This document shows positions 27,922-37,413 of a DNA stretch of 64,000 bases, one piece after another. This stretch comes from Candidatus Tectimicrobiota bacterium (GTDB lineage: Bacteria; JACPUC01), in assembly GCA_016192455.1 (NCBI GenBank), contig JACPUC010000029.1, positions 1 through 64,000 of the forward strand, given 5' to 3'. Made by a program: the position numbers and the translations under genes. Position 1 is the first letter of the stretch; the number at the start of each line of letters is the position of its first letter. A model generated the notes under the pieces. The model was given only the letters and a program-made list of their open reading frames with translations. It was not told the DNA's origin and ran no database searches.

Positions 27922-29037
27922 ATGGGCACCGGTATCGAACCGTATCAAGTGTTCGCCTGTCAGCACGAGATCCTCCCCGCCAGAGTCGGCGGCCGCTTCA
28001 AGGAGAACATCAAGAAGAATCTCGAGCACTACTGTGATCTCATCGACTACTGCCACGGCACGTTCTTCTCCGTGCTGGGTCCCGTTCGGCTCATCACCTT
28101 CGGAGAGTTTTCGCTGACCGGCATTTATTGGGCCTGTAATCGCGGCGAAAAAACCCTCAACAATGCCGAAGTCATCCAACATCTCGCCATCAGGATTCCC
28201 GGCGAAGAAACCGAGGTCTTGGCGGCGAAGGCGAAAGAGCACCACTGCTACATCGCCGCCGCCAACCTCGAGTACGACCCAGCCTGGCCCGACTTCCATT
28301 TCAACTGCGGCTTCCTGATCAACCCGAAAGGGAAGATCATCCTGAAGTATCGCAAGGTCACCACCTCCAACCAGCCGGTGGAGTTCGGGTGCAGTCCGCA
28401 CGATATCCTCGATGTCTACAAGAATCCGCTCACCGGGGTATTCGATCCCTTCCCCGTGGTCGACACCGAAATCGGCAGACTCGGCATGATGATCTGCGGC
28501 GATCTCAGGGCTCCGGAAATCCCGCGCATTTACTCCCTCAAGGGCGTCGATCTGCTCATCCGTTCAACCTCTGGATACAGCGACGCCATGTCGGGGTTCT
28601 TTCCCGAAGGGTTGGTGGAAGATACGCTTCGGGTTCGAGCGTACGACAATGCCCTCTACTTCGTGAACTGCAACCGTGGCCCGGAGGTGGAGAGTATCGT
28701 TCCCAGGGGGCGCTGCGGTGGCGGTACGATGATCGTCGATTACCTGGGAAACGTTCTGGTGCGAACGAAGGATGCGAATGAAGTCGCCGTTCGCGCCGGC
28801 GTCGACATCGAGGCCTGCAGGAGGTTCAGGCAGACCTACTTTGCCAATCCCGTCACCATGGTGCGGTCGGAGCTCTTCGCCCCGTACTATGCCAAACCAA
28901 TCTATCCAGCGAACACCTTCAGCACCGGCGGGCCGATTGAGGATCTCCTGGATGAGCGGCATCTGCAGATCTACGCTCAGGCCGTAGCGAATATGCAAAA
29001 GGGGTACGACTTCTATAGCGAGGAATCGGTGGCGTGA
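27922..29037 (+). CDS. Nitrilase-superfamily amidohydrolase 2
   Basis: A 371-residue paralogue of the preceding gene, with Glu62 in ITFGEFSL, Lys145 in LKYRKVTT and Cys192 in MMICGDLRAPEI, so the triad is intact. Sequence between the motifs is clearly divergent from the first copy, though RIPGEETEVLAAKAK and GCSPHDILDVY are shared almost word for word with IPGEETEVLAKTA and GCSPHDILDAY there. The pair probably acts on related substrates or forms one enzyme complex. It lies 79 bp downstream of the first nitrilase, and its codon use is somewhat less GC-biased. Confidence 0.9.
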   Translation: MGTGIEPYQVFACQHEILPARVGGRFKENIKKNLEHYCDLIDYCHGTFFSVLGPVRLITFGEFSLTGIYWACNRGEKTLNNAEVIQHLAIRIPGEETEVLAAKAKEHHCYIAAANLEYDPAWPDFHFNCGFLINPKGKIILKYRKVTTSNQPVEFGCSPHDILDVYKNPLTGVFDPFPVVDTEIGRLGMMICGDLRAPEIPRIYSLKGVDLLIRSTSGYSDAMSGFFPEGLVEDTLRVRAYDNALYFVNCNRGPEVESIVPRGRCGGGTMIVDYLGNVLVRTKDANEVAVRAGVDIEACRRFRQTYFANPVTMVRSELFAPYYAKPIYPANTFSTGGPIEDLLDERHLQIYAQAVANMQKGYDFYSEESVA

Positions 29038-29306
29038 GAGGAGCGCCGCCCGCCGCTGGCCGGCATCGACCGGCGGCAGGGATCGCCTCCCGCGTGCTGC
29101 TCGGCGCCTCGGGGAAGCCCCGTCCGCGACGCAGCGGCGCGGACGCCGGGGGAGTCCCTCGAGGCCAGGGGTGAACGACGCCGCGGTGGGCGGTAATGGG
29201 ATGGCGGGGAGGGGAGCATCGGGTTAGGCTGAGTTCCGCACCCCAGCGCTTGTTGCCGCTGGGTGATGACGATGACCACGGGCGCGCGTTGAAGGGAGGA
29301 GAAGCG

Positions 29307-30917
29307 ATGCACGGAGAAACCACCTTCGCAATCAAAGGAAGCGGGCTGAAGCGGCGGGAGTTCCTGAAATTCAGCGTGGCGGCCGGAGCCGCCCTCGGCG
29401 CCGGCGCGCTGCTAGGCCATCCGCTGGTCACCGAGGTGTTGGCTCAGAAGAAGCGCGAGATCACCATCGCCATCAGCGAAGAGATCGAGTCCCTGTGGCC
29501 GAACGCCCATATCCCAACCAGCCCTGTTCCCATCGTGCTGGACTCCATCTTTGACAACCTCGTTTACATCGGCTCGTGTGCCCAAGGCGCCCCCAAGCTC
29601 GCCGCGGGACTGGCTGAATCGTGGCAGTTCAAGGGTCAGGAATGGCTCATCAAGATCAGGCGGGGTGTGAAGTTTCACGACGGAGAGGAGCTTGCCGCCG
29701 CCGCGGTCGTCCAGAGCCTCAATGAGGCCCGGGACAAGAAATCGCGCATGAGTGGTTCCCTGGTGCTGATCGACACCGTGGAGGCGGTGGACGATGTTAC
29801 CGTGCGCCTTGTCACCAAGCGTCCCCTTGCCCAGCAGATCTGGGGGTTGACCTGGATCTGCATGATAAGTCCGGCGGCGCTGCAACGCTACGGAGCGGAG
29901 ATCAGCAAGCACGCGGTGGGGACCGGGCTGTTCCGTCAGGTGGAGTGGATTCCCGGCGAACGGTTGGTCGTTGAACGAGTGCCGGATTGGTGGGGGTTCA
30001 AGGTTGCGGGCGATCTTCCCTTTAACAAGAAAAACAATATCGAGCGCATCACCTGGCGCACCATCAAAGAACCCGTGGCGCTGCTTACGGCGCTGGAGGC
30101 CGGGGAGATCGACGTCGCTCAGTATGTCCTGCCGCACGAGGTCGATCGGCTGCGCAAGAAAAAGGACATTCAGGTTGCGGAGGTCAAGCATACCCGCACC
30201 GGTCTGTTGATCATGAACCAGCGCATCAAGCCCTTCGACGATGTGCGTGTGCGACAAGCCATCAATTACGGCGTGAACTGGGACTTGATCAACAAACAAC
30301 TGCTGCAAGGCAAGGTGGATAACTCCTTTGGGCCGCTGCTGCCGGGGCAGGTTGGCTACGATGGGACGTTGCAACCCTATCCCTATGATCCGACGAAGGC
30401 CAAGGCGCTGTTGGCCGCCGCGGGCTACGCGCAGAAGGAGCTCGAGCTTGAAATCTTCGCCACCCGCAGTGCGGTCGAGTTAAAACGTGTGGAAATTTGC
30501 CAAGCGATTTCCCAGCAACTCAAGAAGATCGGCATCAATCTCAAGGTGCGCGAGGTGGAGTACGGCTTCTTCCTGCGTGGCTATTTCCGCAACACCCTGC
30601 CGTTCTACATCTTCGCTTACACAACCTACCCTGATCCCTGGCAGTACTTCCTGCAGTTTATCTACAGCAAAGGCGAGGGGAGGACCGGCTACAACAACCC
30701 CAAGGTGGATGCGCTCTTCGAGCAAGCCATGGGCGCCCTCGACGCTGAGGCGCGGGGCAAGCTGTACAAGGAAGCCCTCGCAATCGCCCGGGAAGACGCG
30801 GTGCTGGTCTGGCGCTCGGCCCTCAACGATTTTCGCGGCACCCGCAGCAACCTCGAGTATGCGCCGCGCTGCCTGGACAACTACCTGCGTTCCCACTTGC
30901 TGGCAATGCGGACGTAA
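29307..30917 (+). CDS. Tat-exported peptide-type ABC substrate-binding protein
   Basis: A 536-residue family 5 (DppA/OppA-type) solute-binding protein. The N-terminus has a twin-arginine signal (LKRREFLKFSVAAGAALGAG, cleaved near VLAQ), then LWPNAHIPTSP, the family motif LAESWQFKGQEWLIKIRRGV followed by KFHDGEELAA, and QAINYGVNWDLINKQLLQGK in the second lobe. It captures the substrate for the two permeases upstream. Its gene is the last of the apparent operon, 269 bp after nitrilase 2. The start follows GGGAGGAGAAGCG. Confidence 0.93.
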   Translation: MHGETTFAIKGSGLKRREFLKFSVAAGAALGAGALLGHPLVTEVLAQKKREITIAISEEIESLWPNAHIPTSPVPIVLDSIFDNLVYIGSCAQGAPKLAAGLAESWQFKGQEWLIKIRRGVKFHDGEELAAAAVVQSLNEARDKKSRMSGSLVLIDTVEAVDDVTVRLVTKRPLAQQIWGLTWICMISPAALQRYGAEISKHAVGTGLFRQVEWIPGERLVVERVPDWWGFKVAGDLPFNKKNNIERITWRTIKEPVALLTALEAGEIDVAQYVLPHEVDRLRKKKDIQVAEVKHTRTGLLIMNQRIKPFDDVRVRQAINYGVNWDLINKQLLQGKVDNSFGPLLPGQVGYDGTLQPYPYDPTKAKALLAAAGYAQKELELEIFATRSAVELKRVEICQAISQQLKKIGINLKVREVEYGFFLRGYFRNTLPFYIFAYTTYPDPWQYFLQFIYSKGEGRTGYNNPKVDALFEQAMGALDAEARGKLYKEALAIAREDAVLVWRSALNDFRGTRSNLEYAPRCLDNYLRSHLLAMRT

Positions 30918-31280
30918 GGTCGAAGCATCTCCACGAGGAGGGAGAGGAACAGGTGCGCGAGGTGCCTTGTTTCTCTCCCGCGTGCGCCAAAACGCGCCGC
31001 GGTGGGCAGGCTCCTTCTCTCCGAGAGTGGCCGCGCTCCCATCTTTCACTGGCACAGATTCGCGCGAGCAGTCCCATTTTTTCCCAACGTGTGCAAGATT
31101 CTGTGCCAGTTCTTTCCGCCGCCTGGTGGTCTCCGCATCTCCAATCATCTCCCTCCAGCGTCGGCTCTTGAACAACCCCGCTTAGCCCTTCTCCTAACGA
31201 AACAAGGGGATACCTGCGTATCCCCCTGCCACGTCGAGACTTATGAGCTAAGGTCGAGCTGGTTCTTCGTCTATCTACGT
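30918..31280. other. Gene-free stretch after the binding-protein gene
   Basis: About 360 bases, slightly less GC-rich than average. Short open frames exist on both strands but none with a start, ribosome-binding site and protein-like composition. AGGGGATACCTGCGTATCCCC at about 31205-31226 makes a small hairpin. It runs into repeat copy B. Confidence 0.4.
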
Positions 31281-31560
31281 GGGAGCATGGGTCCGCCACA
31301 CGCCGCTCCCCATGCGGCGTTGCTCGCTGGATTGGCAAGGGGCTTATGAGGGACCCATGCTCCCCCACACCCCCCATCCCGTAGGGGCGGTTCGCGAACC
31401 GCCCCTACAAGGCGGGGTGCGCGAGGGGACACGGTTCCCTCGCAGACGTAGGTGCCGGGCGGGGCAAGCCCCGCCCCTACGATCCGCTCCTACGGAGTGC
31501 GCGGAGGAGACAACGTCCCCTGTCAGAATTACGTGTTGGAACTTATGGGACACGGTACTA
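31281..31560 (+). repeat. Dispersed repeat family, copy B (fullest copy)
   Basis: GGGAGCATGGGTCC (31281-31294) and its perfect inverse GGACCCATGCTCCC (31351-31364) bound the first unit. The perfect hairpin GTAGGGGCGGTTCGCGAACC.. (31381-31408), a GGCGGGGTGCGCGAGGGGAC stretch, a second hairpin (GGGCGGGGCAAGCCCCGCCC, about 31457-31476) and a tail GTCCCCTGTCAGAATTACGT follow, the tail recurring at 49.12 kb. Confidence 0.85.
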
Positions 31561-31881
31561 GGCCGGCGGTTTGAACTGGGAGAAGAGCTGTCGATTCACG
31601 TAGACCAGGGTGTTCACTCCTTCGCGCAGGATTTCCACCTCGCATGCCCTGCCGCGCGGCTCCTGGAGTTTGAGGTAGACATACGCGTCGCTCACCTCCA
31701 GTTCGCGGAGCTGCGCTTCGGCCAAGCGAAACGGCGGCGGCTCGAGCTGGACGAGGGGCAGTCCCTGCACGAGGTGCTGGCCGCTGATGGTGACCTCCTC
31801 GACCTTGCCGCGCAGCTCCATGCTGAGGCGCAGGGCATCGCCCGCGGCGAAGGAGTAGCGGATGGTCACATTGTCGCGCAT
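31558..31881 (-). CDS. Small hypothetical protein
   Basis: A 107-residue soluble protein starting MRDNVTIRYSFAAGDALRLS, with alternating polar/hydrophobic strands and a C-terminus LVYVNRQLFSQFKPPA. No motif is recognised. Its stop codon falls at the end of repeat copy B. It could be a small beta-rich domain; it is 170 bp downstream of the large secreted repeat protein on the same strand and may share its transcript. The protein-like composition and a plausible start support a real gene, but the function is unknown. Confidence 0.55.
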   Translation of the reverse strand: MRDNVTIRYSFAAGDALRLSMELRGKVEEVTISGQHLVQGLPLVQLEPPPFRLAEAQLRELEVSDAYVYLKLQEPRGRACEVEILREGVNTLVYVNRQLFSQFKPPA

Positions 31882-32051
31882 CGGTGCCGACTCGCTCTGC
31901 GTGCTGGTCGCCGCGCGGCGCTACCGGGGGGGTCCGGGTAGCTCTTCTCGCCCCGCCACGGGGTGCGGCCTCGTGCGCGAGAAAGGGGGCGGGGCACCCT
32001 CGCCCCACCCCTGGCGCGTTCGGCGGAACCCTCGGCTCCGCCGGGTGGCGC

Positions 32052-35000
32052 TCACCGCTGCCCCAGCTCCCCTGCCGCCATGCCGAGGGTGTCACTCGAG
32101 ATGAGCGCGGCAAGCCCGACGTCGACGCTGGAGCTGACCTCCAGGTAGGAGGTGAGCAGGCCGAGCTGCAACGAGGCCGGGAAGACCTCGTTCACGCTGA
32201 GCACCATGCGGCTGCGCGGCGCCAGCGTAAGACTCTCCGTGGTGCCCTTCGCGCCTCCGGCTTCGTAGGCGGTAACGCTCACGGACGCCTCTGTTTCGCT
32301 CGTGTTGATCAGGAACAGGGTGGTGTCAAAGTCGGTCCCTGCCACGTTGGCGACGGAGAACGGCAGCACCTGGGTGGACGCCGGGGCAACGGCGTGCAGC
32401 ACGTCCAGGCTCCTGAAGCGCTCATCCATGTTCGCCATGGTCACCTGCACCCGGGTGTCCGACTCGACGAGGATGAAGCCGCTGCTGGCGCCGGGGAAAA
32501 ATCCCTGCACGGAGTTGAAGACGACCGAGCGCGGCTCGATGGTGTTGAACGCGGAGACGATCTCGCGGCCGCTATCCTCGATGGCGGTCAGACGAATCTT
32601 CGCCTCCTCCGAGGTGTTGTTAACGATGGAGAGGACCGAGAAGAAGCCGCCCTCGAGGTAGGCCGGGATAACGGCGGTGAAGCTCACCGCCTCCTGGGGC
32701 AGCGGTTGTCCCTGCTCAACCACGACGACCTGCGCCGTGGCCGAGGTGCCGGAGACCGGGTCGCTGGCGGTGATGACCACCGCGCCGGCGATCACGCCGG
32801 TCACCGCGCCCGCGTTGTTCACCGTGGCGGTATTCGGATCGCTTGACGTGACCGTCACCGAGAAGCCGCCGGTGATGGTGAGCTGGCGGGTCTCGCCGAT
32901 CTCGACGACGAGCCGCGGCGGAGTGATCTCCACAGGAGTCGCCTCCACGATGGAGGCGGTGGCGGTGAGGCGCTGCGGCGTATACGGGAACTGCGCCCCC
33001 GCCGGCGTCGTATCCGTCACCGCCACCTGGATTTGCCCGCCCGCCGCCACCTGGATGCTCAGCCCTTGACGAGTGGAGCCGCCGGTCAACGCGATGGACC
33101 CCTGGAAGATGCCGGTGTCAAGGCCGGTTTCGACGAGCTCGAAAGGCGTCCCCGCAACGTCGCTCGCCGAGGTGATCTGCGCCGTGACGCGGTCGATGCG
33201 GGAGCTGTCCTCGTTCGCTTCGCGGTCCCCGTAGCGCACGGTGAGGGACTCGCCGACGATGAAGCTGGAGCGCGCCGACCCCGTCGACGAGAGGAGCTGC
33301 AGCGTGCCGGTGGTAAACTCGACCATGGCGGGAGCGAGGATCGTCTCCGCCTGACCAGCGGCGTTGCGGGCGTCCTGGTAGACCACCTGCACCCCATCGC
33401 CGTTCGCCGCCGCGATGAGGTCCTGGCTGTCCGAGCTGTCGGCCGCGTTGATGCGCCCCTGCGAGGTCCCCGTGTCGTCGCGGTTGCCCGCGGTGCCGAA
33501 GAAGCCGCTGAAAATGCCGCTGTCGTTGCCGGTCTCGACGAGGGTCACCGAGATGCCGGTGTCGGGGTCACTCGAGCTCACCACGCGCACCGTCGCCGTC
33601 TGCACCGAGGTGGCCGAGGTGTTGAGGTCGGCATCCGTCAGCGTCACGGGAATCCGCGATTGGCCTGCGACCGGCCCGGACGTCAGGCGCGAGGGCAGCG
33701 TCACCACCCCGGTGTGCGAGGCGATGGTCGCCGTGGCGGTGCTGAACGTCCCGGCGGGGTTCGCGTCCTGGTAGCGCACCGTGATCGTATCCCCAGGGGT
33801 GACCTCCAGGACCGCCGGCGTACTGGCGACGCCGTCGCGGTTGAAGTCACTCGTGGTGAAGGTGAGGGAGCCGGTGAACACCCCGGTGTTGGGGCCGGTT
33901 TCGGTGAGGAAGAGGTTCGGGTCGTTGTCGCTCGAAGCGGCCCCTGAATCCACGTTCGTGCTCGGATCAGTCGAGTTCGGGTTGGTGGAGCTGAAGGCGA
34001 AGAGGTTGTCCCCTACGACGGTCTGCACGGTGGTGGTGTCGGTGTTCAGGTCGGGATCGGTGAGGGTGATGAGGGCGCGCTGCGTGAGGGTGTAGCGCGA
34101 CGCATCCAGGGCCACCTGGCCGTTCACCTCGCCGACCTCCGCCGTGGCGCGCGCGGCCTGGTCCGCCTGGCCGGTGGCCGTGACGCTGTCGGTGTAGGTC
34201 ACGGTGATGGTGCCGCCCGCGGGGACGTTGATCGTGCCGTCGCCGTTGTTCGGCACCTCCGTGCCGATGGCGACCCTGAAGGCGCCGGTGAAGCGCCCCG
34301 TATCGACGCCGGTCTCGCGCAGCACGATGTTCGGCTCGCTGTCGTTGCTGGAGCTGGTGACATCAGGCGCCGCCGCCCCTTGCAGAGTCTGGATGGTCGT
34401 CGCATCGGTGTTGAGGTCCTGGTCGTCCACCGTGATCGTCACCACCGAGCCATTGCGCACGATGCGCGGCTCCAGGCTCACGGTGCCGGAGAAGGTGGTG
34501 AACTGCGCCGCCGCCGTCACCGTCTGCGCCTCGGCCTGGCCGCTGTTGGCATCGCGGTACTCGACGCGGTAGGAGACGTTGAAGCCGGCATCGAGCTGGT
34601 TGTCGGTGCTGCTCGTATCCGAGAAGTTGAAGGGCAGGCTGGCGGTGAACTCACCGGTGTTCAGACCGGTCTCGGTCAGCTCGATCTCCTCGGTGTTGCC
34701 GTTCCCCCCCAGGACGACGACGTTCACCTCCCCTGGGTCGGTGGTGGTGTTGCCGTTGCCCCGCCGGATGGTGTCGATGTCATTCGGCTTCACGTTGAGG
34801 TCGGGATCGGTGATGGTGATGACCATGCGTTCGCCAAGGCGGAAGCTGGTGGCGTTCAGGGTGATCCTGCCGAGGGCGCCGAGGCTGTAGGCGATCTCCC
34901 GCGAGGTCTGCTGGGTGGTGCCGCTCTCGATGACATCGGGCGCGCCGCTCGTGTAGCGCACCACCAGGGTATCGCCCGTCGCCGTGGCGCCAAGCAGGAA

Positions 35001-35846
35001 GGAAGTCGGCGGGGAGGTCGTGGCGTCGCCGGCGGCAGGCGTGGCGAAGGCAGCCGCGCTGGCGTTCCCCACCACGCCGCCGCCCAGGAAGAGCCCGGTG
35101 TTGTTGCCGGTTTCCCGCAGCACCATCGTGGCGCTCTGCCCCGACAGCGGCGCGCGCACCTCGACGCTCACCGTCTGGCGGCTGAAGGCATCGGTGTTCA
35201 AATCGGGGTCGCGCAGGGCGATGAGGATGTTGTTGTCATCGCCGTTCGTCTCGTTCGGCGTGCCGTCGCCGTCGCGGTTGACGGCGTCAGCCGCCAGGAC
35301 GCTGGCCGTCGAGAGGGAGAAGTCGCCGGTGGTGGTGCCGATGCGCACCGTCTTCGAGCCGGTGTTGCCGGCGGCGTTCGTAAAGCTGACGATGATCGTA
35401 TCGGCCGGCACACTCACGACGAGGACGGCATCGCTTCCCGCCGCGCCGTTGCTGCCGGCAAAGGTGTCGCTGGTGAAGCGCGCGCCGACGCGGTTGTTGT
35501 TGGCCGAGCCGTCGCCTGCCTCGGCATTCACGGCGTCAATCTCGCCGAAACTGTTCGCCAGGGCGCCGGCTGTCTCGCTCAGCACCTTGGTAACCGACGC
35601 CCCTGTCCCCATGGAGGTGAGGGTGACGGTAATCGTCTCGTTGGCGGTGGCGGTGTTCGAGGACAGGTCCACGACCTGGATGAACATCCGGTCCGCGGTC
35701 ACGTTCGGCGGCAGGTAGCTCGGACGATCCAATGAGATGACCGGTGTGGATTGAGCCATCGCCGGAAGGGTTGCGGCCAGCAGCAGCCCGAGCGCCAGCG
35801 CGACGAGGGCGGTCGTTTGGAAGCTTCGATGGTGCCAGAAACTCAC
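32052..35846 (-). CDS. Large secreted multi-repeat surface protein
   Basis: A 1264-residue exported protein. Residues 1-31 are a signal peptide (LVALALGLLLAATLPAMAQS). Residues about 45-970 hold six to seven copies of a ~130-residue beta-sandwich-like repeat, each with an early acidic motif (DPDLNTDAFS, DPDLNVKPND, DQDLNTDATT, DPDLNTDTTT, DADLNTSATS) and a late motif ETGxxTGxF (for example ETGPNTGVFTGSL). About 973-1052 is an Ig-like Big_2 domain (LVVEIGETRQLTITGG), and 1053-1264 is a duplicated beta domain (VIPAYLEGGFFSVLSIVNNT, then LPFSVANVAGTDFDTTLFLI). The Asp/Asn-rich loops could bind calcium. GTG start after AAGGAGTGAGATC. A cell-surface or S-layer-like role is inferred; there is no visible anchoring motif. 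Confidence 0.85.
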   Translation of the reverse strand: MSFWHHRSFQTTALVALALGLLLAATLPAMAQSTPVISLDRPSYLPPNVTADRMFIQVVDLSSNTATANETITVTLTSMGTGASVTKVLSETAGALANSFGEIDAVNAEAGDGSANNNRVGARFTSDTFAGSNGAAGSDAVLVVSVPADTIIVSFTNAAGNTGSKTVRIGTTTGDFSLSTASVLAADAVNRDGDGTPNETNGDDNNILIALRDPDLNTDAFSRQTVSVEVRAPLSGQSATMVLRETGNNTGLFLGGGVVGNASAAAFATPAAGDATTSPPTSFLLGATATGDTLVVRYTSGAPDVIESGTTQQTSREIAYSLGALGRITLNATSFRLGERMVITITDPDLNVKPNDIDTIRRGNGNTTTDPGEVNVVVLGGNGNTEEIELTETGLNTGEFTASLPFNFSDTSSTDNQLDAGFNVSYRVEYRDANSGQAEAQTVTAAAQFTTFSGTVSLEPRIVRNGSVVTITVDDQDLNTDATTIQTLQGAAAPDVTSSSNDSEPNIVLRETGVDTGRFTGAFRVAIGTEVPNNGDGTINVPAGGTITVTYTDSVTATGQADQAARATAEVGEVNGQVALDASRYTLTQRALITLTDPDLNTDTTTVQTVVGDNLFAFSSTNPNSTDPSTNVDSGAASSDNDPNLFLTETGPNTGVFTGSLTFTTSDFNRDGVASTPAVLEVTPGDTITVRYQDANPAGTFSTATATIASHTGVVTLPSRLTSGPVAGQSRIPVTLTDADLNTSATSVQTATVRVVSSSDPDTGISVTLVETGNDSGIFSGFFGTAGNRDDTGTSQGRINAADSSDSQDLIAAANGDGVQVVYQDARNAAGQAETILAPAMVEFTTGTLQLLSSTGSARSSFIVGESLTVRYGDREANEDSSRIDRVTAQITSASDVAGTPFELVETGLDTGIFQGSIALTGGSTRQGLSIQVAAGGQIQVAVTDTTPAGAQFPYTPQRLTATASIVEATPVEITPPRLVVEIGETRQLTITGGFSVTVTSSDPNTATVNNAGAVTGVIAGAVVITASDPVSGTSATAQVVVVEQGQPLPQEAVSFTAVIPAYLEGGFFSVLSIVNNTSEEAKIRLTAIEDSGREIVSAFNTIEPRSVVFNSVQGFFPGASSGFILVESDTRVQVTMANMDERFRSLDVLHAVAPASTQVLPFSVANVAGTDFDTTLFLINTSETEASVSVTAYEAGGAKGTTESLTLAPRSRMVLSVNEVFPASLQLGLLTSYLEVSSSVDVGLAALISSDTLGMAAGELGQR

Positions 35847-36005
35847 GATCTCACTCCTTCCGATCCCATGCTCAGGTTCTTCGCCGATACCAGGCCGCCG
35901 GCAGCCGACCCGCAGCCTGGGGGGAGCCAGCCATCCTCGATGCCCCCTCCCCCTGACGCTCGTGGAAGTAATATCGCCTCCCCTTCTTCCCTTGTCGTGA
36001 GGAAG

Positions 36006-36035
36006 TTTTACCGGAGTCCCTGGTAAATTTTACCA
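36006..36035 (+). promoter_or_regulatory. TTTTACC palindrome, possible operator
   Basis: TGGTAAA-T-TTTACCA (36021-36035) is a perfect 7-bp inverted repeat, with another half-site TTTTACC at 36006-36012, in an otherwise GC-rich intergenic region (35847-36342) upstream of the secreted repeat protein. It could bind a dimeric regulator. No other feature is seen in this 500-bp stretch. Confidence 0.35.
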
Positions 36036-36342
36036 AGCGAGCCCGGCGCCCCACCTCGCCCGCCCCCCTCGCAGGGCCAGCGCCGGAACGCCGCCGCGCT
36101 CCCCGCGGCTGCGGGCAACCTCGCGGCCCCTCGAGCCAATCCCGCCCTCCCACCTTCCCAGCCATTGCAACCGGCGGGCCAAACTCCGCCCGTTGCTGCG
36201 ATCTCTGCGAAGACCTGGCGCGGCAAAACCCTGCGTCTCGGTGCGAGCAGAGGTCCAGGAGTGGGCATGCGATGCTCGCGGCTTCGTTGCCCGCCTGCTT
36301 CAGGCACGCAGGGTGGTCGAGAAGTCCTGTCCTCCTTTACAA

Positions 36343-37413
36343 TCACGGGCCTTCCCCAGGGTCTCTCAACGGGCGTCGCAAGATCTCCTCCAGGTTCACC
36401 CCTTGCCGATCCAGCTCCGTGATGGCCTGCTTCAGGTTCATCCCTTCCCGCCGCAACTGCCTGGCGATCTCCTCCACGCTGAACCCGTACCGCCTCATAT
36501 CCAAGGCGCGGTCCACGGGCACTCCAGCCTTCTCAAGCGTCTCCCGAAGACCCTCGACGCCGCGCGGGGGAGCGCCCCGTTCCGTTCCAGACGGTTGGAC
36601 CTGCCGAGGTGGCTGCGATATTTCCAGCGGGTACTCGCCGCCGTACCCTGGGGGAAGAATGCCGGTGCCCTGCCAGCGGATGGAGGGTTGGGGTTGGGGC
36701 CGCCCGTCGCCGGCCCCGCCAGGGGGTTGAGGAGAGGCGACTCTCTGCCCAGCCGAGGTGGTCTCCTGTTCGGCGCCGAGGAGGTCCATCAGGTCGACCT
36801 CGGGAAAGTAGCCCAGCTTGGCCGCCGCGACGGCGATGATCCCAAACCCCACCAGGGCGTACGTGACGTAGCGGGTGGCGCCGCTGAACAAGCCCACCCC
36901 CAGGGCTCGGGCGGCTCGCGGCAGCAGGCCCTCCCGCGCGTCCCGCCGATGGGGAACGAGCTGGACGCGCACCCGGGGGTCGGCGGCGAGCTTGCGCGCC
37001 AGCTTGAACTCGGCCTGGCCGCGGGTCACCACGATGACGCGAACCTTCGCCTGCTTCAGGCAGGAGCGCCAGCGGCGCGGGGTCGCGGCGTCGCGCAGGG
37101 TGGAGGCGGTCTCGAAGAAGTAGGCCCGCCAGCGCCCGCGGCGTTTCACCAGCAGGTCGGGTTTCACCGCCTGCCACTCCCCAGGGACATCCTCATACTC
37201 CTCCAGGTGAGGCGTGTAGACCATGTAGTGTCGCCGCTCATAGGACTCAGCCAGGGAGGCGAGGAGGTTGAGCTGCAGCCAGCGCTCCACCTCCTGCACC
37301 GGCGCCTGCGCCTGCTGCGCCACCGCCTCCAGCGCCTCGCCGCGCGCCACGCGCCGCACCACCTCGCGCTTCCGCGCAGTGCTCCATCTTGGCACGCCCG
37401 GTTGCCCTTCCAT
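36343..37413 (-). CDS. Hypothetical HTH and membrane-segment protein
   Basis: A 356-residue protein of unusual layout. Residues about 10-50 look like a helix-turn-helix (TARKREVVRRVARGEALEAV). Residues 60-150 form an alpha/beta domain with VKPDLLVKRRGRWRAYFFE, reminiscent of the PD..E core of nuclease-like folds but without the final lysine, and KVRVIVVTRGQAEFKLARKL. A single hydrophobic segment covers about 183-203, followed by a Pro/Gly/Gln-rich linker and a C-terminal helical repeat (YGFSVEEIARQLRREGMNLK). I do not recognise the family. ATG after GGAGATCTCTG. It could be a membrane-tethered DNA-binding or nuclease-like protein. Confidence 0.7.
   Translation of the reverse strand: MEGQPGVPRWSTARKREVVRRVARGEALEAVAQQAQAPVQEVERWLQLNLLASLAESYERRHYMVYTPHLEEYEDVPGEWQAVKPDLLVKRRGRWRAYFFETASTLRDAATPRRWRSCLKQAKVRVIVVTRGQAEFKLARKLAADPRVRVQLVPHRRDAREGLLPRAARALGVGLFSGATRYVTYALVGFGIIAVAAAKLGYFPEVDLMDLLGAEQETTSAGQRVASPQPPGGAGDGRPQPQPSIRWQGTGILPPGYGGEYPLEISQPPRQVQPSGTERGAPPRGVEGLRETLEKAGVPVDRALDMRRYGFSVEEIARQLRREGMNLKQAITELDRQGVNLEEILRRPLRDPGEGP

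Noticed and set aside
30480-31175. Minus-strand frame across the end of the binding-protein gene
   Set aside because: It overlaps the solute-binding gene and continues into intergenic DNA without a protein-like sequence or ribosome-binding site.
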